This document shows positions 1 through 5,834 of a DNA stretch of 5,837 nucleotides, piece by piece; the first letter of the stretch is position 1; each line of letters begins with the position of its first letter. Made by a program: the position numbers and the translations under genes. The stretch is from the NCBI GenBank assembly GCA_025964935.1, contig JAOPXW010000267.1:1-5837 (forward strand), read 5' to 3'. Source of the stretch: Friedmanniella sp. (lineage in GTDB: Bacteria; Actinomycetota; Actinomycetes; Propionibacteriales; Propionibacteriaceae). The notes under the pieces are model-generated. The model ran no database searches. It saw only the letters and a program-made list of their open reading frames with translations, and was not told the DNA's origin.

Positions 1-58
1 TCCCACGGGTCCGGCCGCGGCCTCCCAGCTCAGAGCGGCCTCACACCCCGCGGCCTTC
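1..58 (+). other. Left edge: open frame upstream of the annotated comEA start
   Basis: Read in the comEA frame, bases 2-58 contain no stop codon and encode an Ala/Pro-rich stretch in keeping with the low-complexity tail that follows. There is no in-frame ATG, GTG or TTG here and no convincing promoter or ribosome binding site before the GTG at 59. These bases could therefore be the 5' part of comEA, cut by the window edge, or a short untranslated leader. Confidence 0.4.
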
Positions 59-1027
59 GTGGGTCCGCCGTCATGGCTGGGGCCCACGACCGGGTCACCG
101 ACCGGGCCGCCGCCGGAGCCTGAACCCTGGTCGCGGTCCTGGGCGGCCGCGAGCCGTGAGGGACCTGCGACCTCGGGTCAGCCCGGGCCGTTGCGGCCCC
201 GGGTGTCCGGGTGGGGCGCTTCGGCGGACCCGGCCTCCGAGTCGGGTGCGTCGGTTGTGCCCCCGCCGGGCCCGCCGCCCCTCTCGACCGAGCCGGCCGA
301 CCCGCAACCGGCTGACCCGCAACCGGCCAGCCCGCGACCGGCCGCCCGGCACCTCGACCGCCGGCATCTGCTGGTGCTGGTGCTGGTGGTCAGCATCGGC
401 ATGCTGGGCACGGGCTGGCTGCTGCTGCGGGCCCGGGCTGTACCGGTGTCGGGCCCCCAGGTGGTCGTCAGCGCAGGCCCCACCCCCACCGGCCCCACCC
501 CGACGGGCACGGGCCCCGCGTCGCCGGGAGCCCCGGCCCCGGGAGCCCCGGCCCCGCCGGCTGCCTCGTCCACCGCCCGCACACGGGTCGTGGTGCACGT
601 GGTGGGGGCCGTCCGCCGCCCGGGCCTGGTACGGCTGACCGCCGGTTCCCGGGTCGACGACGCCCTGCGGGCGGCCGGGGGGTTGACCGCTGCCGCCGAC
701 CCGGCTCGGCTCAACCTCGCCCAGGTGGTGCAGGACGGCCAGCAGATCGTCATCGGAACTGCCGGTCATCCGGCCGGTGACGTGCGGGGCGGCGCGGACG
801 CCTCCGGGGCCTCCGCCGGGAGCACGGCGTCGAGGGGATCGACCGTCGACCTGAACACCGCGACGCAGGCACAGCTGGAGGAGCTGCCGGGCGTCGGGCC
901 GGTGACAGCGACGGCGATCCTCGACCGTCGGGCCCAGCACCCGTTCACCAGGGTCGAGGAGCTCCAGGAGGTGGACGGGATCGGACCCAAGACGTACGCC
1001 CAGATCGCCCCCCACGTCCGCGTATGA
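59..1027 (+). CDS. comEA: ComEA family DNA-uptake receptor (SLBB + helix-hairpin-helix)
   Basis: The product is predicted to be the membrane-anchored double-stranded DNA receptor of natural transformation, handing DNA to ComEC. Numbered from the GTG at 59 (322 residues), it has a Pro/Ala/Ser-rich cytoplasmic tail (1-100), a basic stretch RHLDRRH, one membrane segment (about 103-123, LLVLVLVVSIGMLGTGWLLL), a Pro/Thr/Gly/Ala linker (about 136-173), an SLBB domain (about 176-233, starting VVVHVVGAVRRPGLV) and a C-terminal ComEA-type double helix-hairpin-helix domain (about 263-322). That domain opens with the family signature VDLNTA and contains two hairpin motifs, LPGVGPVTA and VDGIGPKTY. The order and spacing match actinobacterial ComEA, so the family call is firm. 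The start is not: there is no clear ribosome binding site before the GTG, and the frame stays open to the left window edge, so the gene may begin upstream. The stop overlaps the comEC start. The unusually long cytoplasmic tail carries tandem repeats. Confidence 0.93.
   Translation: MGPPSWLGPTTGSPTGPPPEPEPWSRSWAAASREGPATSGQPGPLRPRVSGWGASADPASESGASVVPPPGPPPLSTEPADPQPADPQPASPRPAARHLDRRHLLVLVLVVSIGMLGTGWLLLRARAVPVSGPQVVVSAGPTPTGPTPTGTGPASPGAPAPGAPAPPAASSTARTRVVVHVVGAVRRPGLVRLTAGSRVDDALRAAGGLTAAADPARLNLAQVVQDGQQIVIGTAGHPAGDVRGGADASGASAGSTASRGSTVDLNTATQAQLEELPGVGPVTATAILDRRAQHPFTRVEELQEVDGIGPKTYAQIAPHVRV
296..340 (+). repeat. Three 15-bp tandem units in the comEA cytoplasmic tail
   Basis: Three 15-base units run at 296-310 (GCCGACCCGCAACCG), 311-325 (one difference) and 326-340 (a few differences). 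They encode ADPQP, ADPQP and ASPRP just before the membrane segment. Because the unit length is a multiple of three, gain or loss of a unit would keep the frame and only change tail length. Confidence 0.85.
524..553 (+). repeat. Perfect 15-bp tandem duplication in the comEA extracytoplasmic linker
   Basis: CCGGGAGCCCCGGCC occurs at 524-538 and again, identically, at 539-553. It encodes PGAPA twice in the linker between the membrane segment and the SLBB domain. Identity at every base, including wobble positions, suggests a recent slippage duplication. It would alter the reach of the DNA-binding head. Confidence 0.85.
1024..1027 (+). promoter_or_regulatory. ATGA stop-start overlap coupling comEA and comEC
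   Basis: The comEC ATG (1024-1026) overlaps the comEA TGA (1025-1027). The bases before it, ending CCCCCCACGTCCGCGT, hold no recognisable Shine-Dalgarno sequence, so comEC translation probably depends on ribosomes finishing comEA. Confidence 0.75.
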
Positions 1028-3420
1028 GACCGGTCACGGAGCCGGCCCGCCGGTGGTCCCGGGAGCTGGCCGGACGCGTGGTCGGTGGCTGGCGGGAGCG
1101 GGCGGCCCCCGCGGGGGACGAGGTGACCCGCGCCGACCTGCGGCTGGTCCCGGTGGCCCTGGCCGCGCTGGCGGCGACCTGGCTCTGCACCGGAGGGGGA
1201 CGGACCGGCTGGTGGGTGTTCTCCCTGGCCACCGCGGCGACGTTCGGGGTGGCCCTGCTGCGTCGCTCGCCGGTCTGGTGGGCGACGACCCTGGTCCTGC
1301 TGGCCTTCGGGGTCACGGCCGCCGCTCACGCCTACGCCCTGCACCACGGTCCGCTCGCCCGGCTGGCGGCCGCCCAGGCGGTCGTCGGGGTGGAGCTGGA
1401 GGTCCGGGGAGACCCGCGGGCGCACGCGGCCGAGGGACCCCGGCCGGCGTACGTCACCCTGCCGGCCCGGGTGCTGAGCCTTGAGGGCCGGGGCGGGGCC
1501 TGGCGGCTGCGGTCACCGGTTCTCGTGGTGGCGGGTGGGTCGGGCCCGGCCTGGTCCGGGCTCCTGGTCGGCAGCCGGGTGCGGGTGTCAGGACGGCTGC
1601 AGCCGCCGCAGCCGGGTGACGGGTTGGTGGCGGTTGTCCGCGTCGCGTCCGACCCGGTCCTGGTCGCGGAGCCGGCCGCCGGGCTCCGGCTGGTCGAGCG
1701 GGTCCGGCGAGGTCTGCGGCGGGCGGTGCAGGCGCGGGGGGAGGAGGCCCGGGCCCTGGTGCCCGCTCTGGTGCTGGGTGACACCTCCGCGGTCACCCCG
1801 CGGTTGACCCAGGACTTCCAGACCACCGGTCTGACCCACCTGACGGCGGTGTCGGGCGCCAACCTGACCCTGCTGCTGGCGTTCGTGTTGAGCCTGGCCC
1901 GGTGGGCGGGTTGCCGCGGCCGGCCGCTGCGAGTCCTGGGCCTGCTCGGGGTGGTGGCCTTCGTCGGGCTGTGTCGGACCGAGCCGAGCGTGCTGCGGGC
2001 GGCCGCCATGGGCCTGGTCGCGCTGGCGGCGCTGGGGACGGGCGGTCGCGGCGCCGGCGTGCGGCAGCTCTGTGTGGCCGTCCTGGGTCTCCTGCTGCTC
2101 GACCCCTACCTCAGCCGCTCGCTGGGCTTCCAGCTCTCGGTCCTGGCCAGTGGGGGCATCATCTGGTGGGCCCGGCCCTGGTCGCGCCTCCTGCACCGGT
2201 GGCTGCCCCTGGTCGTCGCGGAGTCGGTCGCGGTGCCCCTGGCGGCGCACCTGGTCACGGTGCCGCTGGTGGCCTCGATCTCGGGCCAGGTCAGCGTCTC
2301 CGGGCTGGCGGCCAACGCCGTGGCCGGTCCGTTCGTCGGTCCGGCCACGGTGCTGGGCTTCGCGGCGGCGGGTGCGTCCCTGGCCAGTCCCGGACTGGCC
2401 GCGCTCCTCGGCTTCGGGGCGGCCTGGTGCGCGCAGGCCATCATCACGGTGGCCCACCTCGGCGCGGCGCTGCCCGGTTCGGCCTGGCGGGCGCCGCCCC
2501 AGCCGGGCGTGTCGGCCTGGCTGTCCCTGGTCTGTCTGGCTGTCGGTCTGGCCATGCGGAGCGTCCTGGCCCGCCCGGGCCTGACCCTGCTGCTGGTCAC
2601 CGTCATGGTGGGGGCGCTGGTGATCGCGCCCCGCCAGCCCGGCTGGCCCCCGGCGGGCTGGGTGCTGGTCGCCTGTGACGTCGGACAGGGCGACGGGCTG
2701 CTGCTGGCCAGTGGGCCGCGTACGGCCGTGGTGGTCGACACGGGCCCTGACCCGGCGGCGCTCGACCGGTGCCTGGACCAGCTCGGGATCCGGGCGGTGC
2801 CCCTGGTCGTGCTGACCCACTTCCACGCCGACCACGTGGACGGTCTGGCGGCGGTCCTCGGGTCGCGGGCCGTGGGGCAGATCTGGGTGACCGGCCTGGC
2901 CTCGCCCGCCTACGAGGCGCGCGCGGTCCAGGACCTGGCCGATGGCCGGGGGGTGCCGGTGGTCAGGCCCGCCCCCGGTGTCGTCGCCGCCGTCGGGGAC
3001 GTGGGGCTGCAGGTGCTGGGTCCGCTCCCGCACCTCACCACCGGCGAGGACGGGTCCTCGGTCGAGAACGACGCGAGTGTGGTGATGCTGGCGACGGTGC
3101 ACGGCGTGCGGGTGCTGCTGACCGGCGACGTGGAGCCCCCCGGCCAGGCCGCGCTGCTCGGGGCCGGGCTGGACCTGCGGGCCGACGTCCTCAAGATCCC
3201 GCACCACGGGTCGGCTCGACAGGACCCGGCCTTCTTCGCCGCCAGCCACGCCCAGGTCGCGGTCGCCAGTGCGGGGCTGCACAACGACTACGGCCATCCC
3301 GCCCCGCGCACCATGGCGCTGGCCCGCTCGCTCGGGATGCTGACCGTGGCGACCAGCGAGCACGGCTCGGTCGCGGTGACGGCCGGCCCGGGCGGTCTTC
3401 GGGTGGTGACCCAGCGGTGA
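1024..3420 (+). CDS. comEC: ComEC/Rec2 family DNA-uptake channel protein
   Basis: The product is predicted to be the inner-membrane channel that carries single-stranded DNA into the cytoplasm during transformation. The 798-residue protein is full length for the family. In order: N-terminal membrane segments (about 40-105), an OB-like DUF4131 domain (about 118-214), the Competence domain with many membrane helices (about 240-535), and a C-terminal metallo-beta-lactamase-like domain (about 545-798). Visible signatures are LGD (251-253), HLTAVSGANL (272-281), EPSVLRAA (320-327), DVGQGD (552-557), VDTG (571-574), the metal-binding THFHADH (His599, His601, Asp603, His604), END (681-683), TGD (700-702) and PHHGS (726-730). 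All expected metal-site motifs are present, so nothing suggests decay. The ATG overlaps the comEA stop and no Shine-Dalgarno sequence precedes it, which suggests translational coupling. The OB domain contains no cysteine, unlike what I recall for Bacillus subtilis ComEC. Confidence 0.96.
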   Translation: MRPVTEPARRWSRELAGRVVGGWRERAAPAGDEVTRADLRLVPVALAALAATWLCTGGGRTGWWVFSLATAATFGVALLRRSPVWWATTLVLLAFGVTAAAHAYALHHGPLARLAAAQAVVGVELEVRGDPRAHAAEGPRPAYVTLPARVLSLEGRGGAWRLRSPVLVVAGGSGPAWSGLLVGSRVRVSGRLQPPQPGDGLVAVVRVASDPVLVAEPAAGLRLVERVRRGLRRAVQARGEEARALVPALVLGDTSAVTPRLTQDFQTTGLTHLTAVSGANLTLLLAFVLSLARWAGCRGRPLRVLGLLGVVAFVGLCRTEPSVLRAAAMGLVALAALGTGGRGAGVRQLCVAVLGLLLLDPYLSRSLGFQLSVLASGGIIWWARPWSRLLHRWLPLVVAESVAVPLAAHLVTVPLVASISGQVSVSGLAANAVAGPFVGPATVLGFAAAGASLASPGLAALLGFGAAWCAQAIITVAHLGAALPGSAWRAPPQPGVSAWLSLVCLAVGLAMRSVLARPGLTLLLVTVMVGALVIAPRQPGWPPAGWVLVACDVGQGDGLLLASGPRTAVVVDTGPDPAALDRCLDQLGIRAVPLVVLTHFHADHVDGLAAVLGSRAVGQIWVTGLASPAYEARAVQDLADGRGVPVVRPAPGVVAAVGDVGLQVLGPLPHLTTGEDGSSVENDASVVMLATVHGVRVLLTGDVEPPGQAALLGAGLDLRADVLKIPHHGSARQDPAFFAASHAQVAVASAGLHNDYGHPAPRTMALARSLGMLTVATSEHGSVAVTAGPGGLRVVTQR

Positions 3421-3444
3421 GGGCTGCCGGGCCTCCGGCACCCC
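3421..3444. terminator. Imperfect hairpin between convergent operons, candidate bidirectional terminator
   Basis: TGCCGG (3425-3430) pairs perfectly with CCGGCA (3435-3440) around a GCCT loop. After one C-C mismatch the stem continues with GGG (3421-3423) and CCC (3442-3444). It starts on the base after the comEC stop and lies 14 bases beyond the stop of the convergent membrane-protein gene. Neither side has a T-rich tract, so it is not a canonical intrinsic terminator; stems without a T tract have been proposed as terminators in GC-rich actinobacteria. The position is the main support. Confidence 0.45.
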
Positions 3445-3458
3445 GCACCGGGGCCGGC

Positions 3459-4868
3459 TCAGCTGGGCGGGCCGAGGGCCGGGTTGAAGAGGGTCGTGCG
3501 GTCCGAACACACGGTGACCACGGCCGGGCCGGTCTCGCCGCGGGTGATGTGGCCGAGCTTGCGGTCCTCACCGTCGGGCACCCCGGCGAACCGGAGCGCC
3601 ATCGGCTTGCCGTCGTTGCAGCGGAACCGCCAGACCTCGGCCCCGTCGATCACGCGCAGGGCGATGAGCTCCGTGGCTGCGGTGTCGATTCGGTCGCTCG
3701 CGGCCACCACCACGACCGAGCCGTACTGGGCCGCGATCATCCGGCCACCCAGGTGAGTTCCGTCCGGGGCGACTGCGGTCACCGGCGACAGGGGGCCGGT
3801 CAGCACCCGGGTGCTGACCTGGCGGTACCCGGAGAACGTGGTGGCCCGCTGGCAGGAGAAGCCGGTGATGACGATCGTCCGGGTCGGCCTGAGCCCCGCC
3901 CCGCCGGGATCGGGGAGTCGCCAGGCGCCGCAGGAGAGACCGACCTCGTTGGTCGGGCTGACGTAGTGCAGCTGGGTGGCGCGCCGGGCGGCGGCGGTCG
4001 AGGTCGGCCAGCCCAGGGACGCGGTCGCGACCATCACCGCGATCAGCACCAGGCACAGCCCGACATAGGACAGCTCCCGCCGGGGAGGCCAGCACTGGAA
4101 GGCGAGCCAGACCGTGACCCCGACCCCGAGCCCGCACAGGTAGACCAGCACGGTGGTGCCGGTCCACAGGGCCGACAGCCGCAGGGCGACCGTGTTGTGC
4201 GCGACCTCGATGGCCGCATCCCGGAGCCCCGGGGCGAACAGGCTGCGTCCGACGGCGGTGGGGGCGACGCCGACCACGGCGTACGCGACGAGCAGCACGA
4301 AGCCGTTCCGCCAGGTCCGGGTGGGGGGCGGACCGGGGTCGCCGCCGAAGGCCAGCAGCACCGCGTAGAGGGCGGCGAAGACCCAGACGCCCATCAGGAG
4401 CGCGCCGACCGCCGAGGCCCGCAGCTGACCCTGGCCGAGCAGGGTGCCCACGGTGACCAGGGCGGTCACCAGACCGACGACGGCGGGCAGCACCATCGCC
4501 ACGTGGCCCAGCCAGTGGGGGCGCCGCGACATCCAGAACAGGGCCACCGAGCAGACCAGCAGCAGGGCACCGGGCAGACCCCAGCCGGCGGCCTGAGCGG
4601 GGACCTGGGCCACCCCCGAGCTGGACAGGGTCGGCGACACCAGCACGCAGAGCTGGGTCAGCCACCAGTCGTGAGCCGGGATCGAGCGGGTCTCGGGCAT
4701 CCAGTAGGTGATGAAGAAGAGCAGGTGTGCGCCCAGCGACACCGCCAGCGGCACCGAGGCGGCCAGCCGGATCCGGGCGGACAGGCTGGATCCGGTCGCC
4801 ACCTCACCGGTGGGAAGTCCGAGGGCGGGGGCGGGGGCCTGGGGGTCGGCATACGCGATCTGGCTCAT
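3459..4868 (-). CDS. Uncharacterised seven-pass membrane protein with Cys-containing extracytoplasmic domain
   Basis: I do not recognise a named family. Numbered from the ATG at 4868 (469 residues), a short cytoplasmic start is followed by about seven hydrophobic segments, near 33-56, 97-113, 122-144, 151-174, 189-207, 236-257 and 266-287. Basic residues (SRRPH, PPRRE) fall in the loops expected inside, which puts the N terminus in and the last 180 residues outside. That outer domain (about 288-469) has four cysteines (313, 339, 417, 454), enough for two disulfides, and a stretch LIALRVIDGAEVWRF (402-416) that resembles one blade of a PQQ-type beta-propeller. A second weak beta-rich repeat may lie at VVTVCSDRTTLFNP. 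The ATG is preferred over the adjacent TTG at 4871 because GAGGA sits 5 bases before it. The gene follows the SPFH-like gene by 8 bases, so they are probably co-transcribed and may act together. Any function is unknown; a membrane sensor or assembly factor is only a guess. Confidence 0.88.
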   Translation of the reverse strand: MSQIAYADPQAPAPALGLPTGEVATGSSLSARIRLAASVPLAVSLGAHLLFFITYWMPETRSIPAHDWWLTQLCVLVSPTLSSSGVAQVPAQAAGWGLPGALLLVCSVALFWMSRRPHWLGHVAMVLPAVVGLVTALVTVGTLLGQGQLRASAVGALLMGVWVFAALYAVLLAFGGDPGPPPTRTWRNGFVLLVAYAVVGVAPTAVGRSLFAPGLRDAAIEVAHNTVALRLSALWTGTTVLVYLCGLGVGVTVWLAFQCWPPRRELSYVGLCLVLIAVMVATASLGWPTSTAAARRATQLHYVSPTNEVGLSCGAWRLPDPGGAGLRPTRTIVITGFSCQRATTFSGYRQVSTRVLTGPLSPVTAVAPDGTHLGGRMIAAQYGSVVVVAASDRIDTAATELIALRVIDGAEVWRFRCNDGKPMALRFAGVPDGEDRKLGHITRGETGPAVVTVCSDRTTLFNPALGPPS

Positions 4869-4873
4869 CAAGG

Positions 4874-4878
4874 TCCTC
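4874..4878 (-). promoter_or_regulatory. Ribosome binding site GAGGA deciding the membrane-protein start
   Basis: On the minus strand, GAGGA at 4878-4874 is followed by five bases (CCTTG) and then ATG at 4868. It overlaps the TGA stop (4879-4877) of the SPFH-like gene. The in-frame TTG at 4871 would leave only two bases of spacing, so the ATG is the better start. Overlap with the upstream stop suggests coupled translation. Confidence 0.7.
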
Positions 4879-5728
4879 AGCGACGGGTGGCGGAACCGGC
4901 GAGCTGGCCGGCGTCAGCGTCGACATCGGCCGCGGCGGCGTCGGGATCGGCGGGTCCGCCCGGGGTCGGTTCGGGGGTCGGGGTCGGGGAGGGCTCGACC
5001 GCACGACCGGGGGAGGGGAAGACCGTGGTCACCCGCTCGGGCGGACTGCCACCCTCGGGCCACCCGACCCACAGCACCTCGACCGACAGCCGCTCCAGGT
5101 GTCCGTCGGCCAGGGTGGCCGGCAGCCAGTTCAGGTCGAGCAGCTGGGGGAGGTGACGGTGCAGGTCGGTCAGCCGGTTGCTGCGGATGGCGCCCTGGAC
5201 GGCCTCGGCGACTTCGGCGCGCACCGTGTCCAGCAGGTGCGGCTCCAGGTCGGCCCCGACGGCGAGCACCAGGTCGACCAGGTGCTGCTCGAGGTGGTCG
5301 GCGGCGAACCGGACGCGCACCCGGACGACGACCTCCAGCACCGTCTGCCGGTCGACCGTTCGCAGGCCCTGCATGGCGACGTCCAGCGTGACCGGCTCGG
5401 TGTTGACGACCAGCACCGACCGGGGGTTGCGGACCGCCCGCAGGTGCGGCCGAAGCAGGTCCCCGGGCCGACGGACCTCGGGCACCTCGTCCTCGCCGAA
5501 GACCAGGGCGAGGGTTCCGGACTGGACCGCGACCACGCGCCGGGGTGGCGGGACGACGGCGGCGAGCCGTCGTCCGAACCGGCGGGGGGCACCACCGGAG
5601 CTGGAGCTGGAGCCGGTCGCCCGGCCCGGAGACGGACGGGGCTCGGGCCGGCCGGCTGCGCGGGTCCGGGCTCGTGCCTGGACCTCGACGGCCCGCTGCG
5701 CGAACGCGGTCCAGAAGCTGTCGCCCAC
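4877..5728 (-). CDS. SPFH/band 7-like protein with disordered C-terminal tail
   Basis: Numbered from the GTG at 5728 (283 residues), the protein has an amphipathic-looking N terminus (about 3-25), a Ser/Gly/Pro/Arg-rich linker with a run of serines (about 27-50), a folded core (about 63-224) and a Pro/Thr/Asp/Ala-rich tail (about 236-283). The core pattern resembles SPFH (stomatin/prohibitin/flotillin/HflK-C) domains: an opening strand VVAVQSGTLALVFGE, a PGD turn (89-91), then TVDRQTVLEVVVRVRVRF (124-141), which mirrors the family's T-x-D-x-x-x-V alternating strand. A helical part with LLDTVRAEVAEAVQGAI (165-181) and a closing strand LSVEVLWV (214-221) follow. Unlike most SPFH proteins there is no N-terminal membrane segment. 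The GTG is chosen because GGTGGAGGA lies just before it; a TTG at 5771-5773 in the same frame has no such site, and the frame stays open to the right edge. No charge or catalytic motif points to an enzyme. The partner is probably the membrane protein encoded next. Confidence 0.85.
   Translation of the reverse strand: MGDSFWTAFAQRAVEVQARARTRAAGRPEPRPSPGRATGSSSSSGGAPRRFGRRLAAVVPPPRRVVAVQSGTLALVFGEDEVPEVRRPGDLLRPHLRAVRNPRSVLVVNTEPVTLDVAMQGLRTVDRQTVLEVVVRVRVRFAADHLEQHLVDLVLAVGADLEPHLLDTVRAEVAEAVQGAIRSNRLTDLHRHLPQLLDLNWLPATLADGHLERLSVEVLWVGWPEGGSPPERVTTVFPSPGRAVEPSPTPTPEPTPGGPADPDAAAADVDADAGQLAGSATRR
4962..4993 (+). other. Putative G-quadruplex tract in the 3' part of the SPFH-like gene
   Basis: The + strand carries G runs of at least four at 4962-4965, 4973-4977, 4980-4983 and 4986-4989, with loops of 7, 2 and 2 bases, then GGG at 4991-4993. 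Two more runs follow at 5009-5013 and 5015-5018. The G-rich strand is the template strand of the minus-strand gene, so the structure would form in DNA, not in that mRNA. The tract encodes the Pro/Thr-rich tail, and its composition may simply follow from CCN and ACC codons. Confidence 0.5.
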
Positions 5729-5731
5729 CGG

Positions 5732-5740
5732 TCCTCCACC
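5732..5740 (-). promoter_or_regulatory. Ribosome binding site GGTGGAGGA deciding the SPFH-like gene start
   Basis: On the minus strand, GGTGGAGGA (5740-5732) lies three bases before the GTG at 5728. The core GGAGG leaves a spacer of four bases, slightly short but workable. It is the only strong Shine-Dalgarno match near the 5' end of this frame, and it excludes the TTG at 5773 as the likely start. Confidence 0.6.
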
Positions 5741-5743
5741 TGA

Positions 5744-5773
5744 GTCAATCCTCGTGTGGGCTAGGTATATCAA
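5744..5773 (-). promoter_or_regulatory. AT-rich candidate promoter region of the SPFH-like/membrane-protein operon
   Basis: Read on the minus strand, this patch contains TTGATATACCTAG and is the most AT-rich stretch in the window, directly before the operon. TATACC (5769-5764) could be a -10 box, giving a leader of roughly 28 bases, but no good -35 lies 16-18 bases upstream of it. Alternatively TTGATA (5773-5768) is one base from the -35 consensus, but then the -10 is poor (GATTGA). The position and base composition support a promoter; the exact boxes are uncertain. Confidence 0.35.
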
Positions 5774-5805
5774 TCGCGACGCCTCTGCCCGGCGAACCTG
5801 GCCCG

Positions 5806-5834
5806 GTGGGGCGCGTGTTGCCCCGCGTGGGGCG
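5806..5834. repeat. GTGGGGCG direct repeat and GC-rich hairpin at the right edge
   Basis: GTGGGGCG occurs at 5806-5813 and 5827-5834, with start points 21 bases apart (about two helical turns). Between them GGGGC (5808-5812) and GCCCC (5820-5824) can form a 5-bp stem with a 7-base loop. It lies upstream of the minus-strand operon and could be an operator or part of a structure belonging to a gene beyond the edge. In such GC-rich DNA chance is a real alternative. Confidence 0.3.

Noticed and set aside
1588..3510. 640-codon open frame antisense to comEC
   Set aside because: It lies opposite a gene with clear ComEC motifs; its product is rich in Arg, Gln, His, Gly and Pro with no domain pattern, as expected for a shadow frame in GC-rich DNA.
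3484..3756. 90-codon + strand frame beginning ATG just after the convergent gap
   Set aside because: It is fully antisense to the outer domain of the membrane protein and has no ribosome binding site or recognisable features.
3568..4665. Alternative 365-codon minus-strand frame within the membrane-protein gene
   Set aside because: The frame used for the membrane protein gives coherent hydrophobic segments and a good ribosome binding site; this one is Arg/Pro/Gly-rich without structure.
4869..4871. TTG as start of the membrane protein
   Set aside because: It would lie only two bases from GAGGA; the ATG directly after it has proper spacing.
2769..5156. 795-codon + strand open frame running across the end of comEC and antisense to both minus-strand genes
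   Set aside because: Its composition is low-complexity Gly/Arg/Pro/Asp/Gln, it crosses a convergent gene boundary and it has no recognisable fold; the opposite frames have membrane segments and domain structure.
5170..5748. 192-codon minus-strand frame within the SPFH-like gene
   Set aside because: It is a Ser/Arg/Pro-rich shadow; the chosen frame shows alternating beta strands and an upstream ribosome binding site.
5726..5773. TTG at 5771-5773 as start of the SPFH-like gene
   Set aside because: There is no ribosome binding site before it, it lies inside the AT-rich putative promoter patch, and the GTG at 5728 has GGTGGAGGA just upstream.
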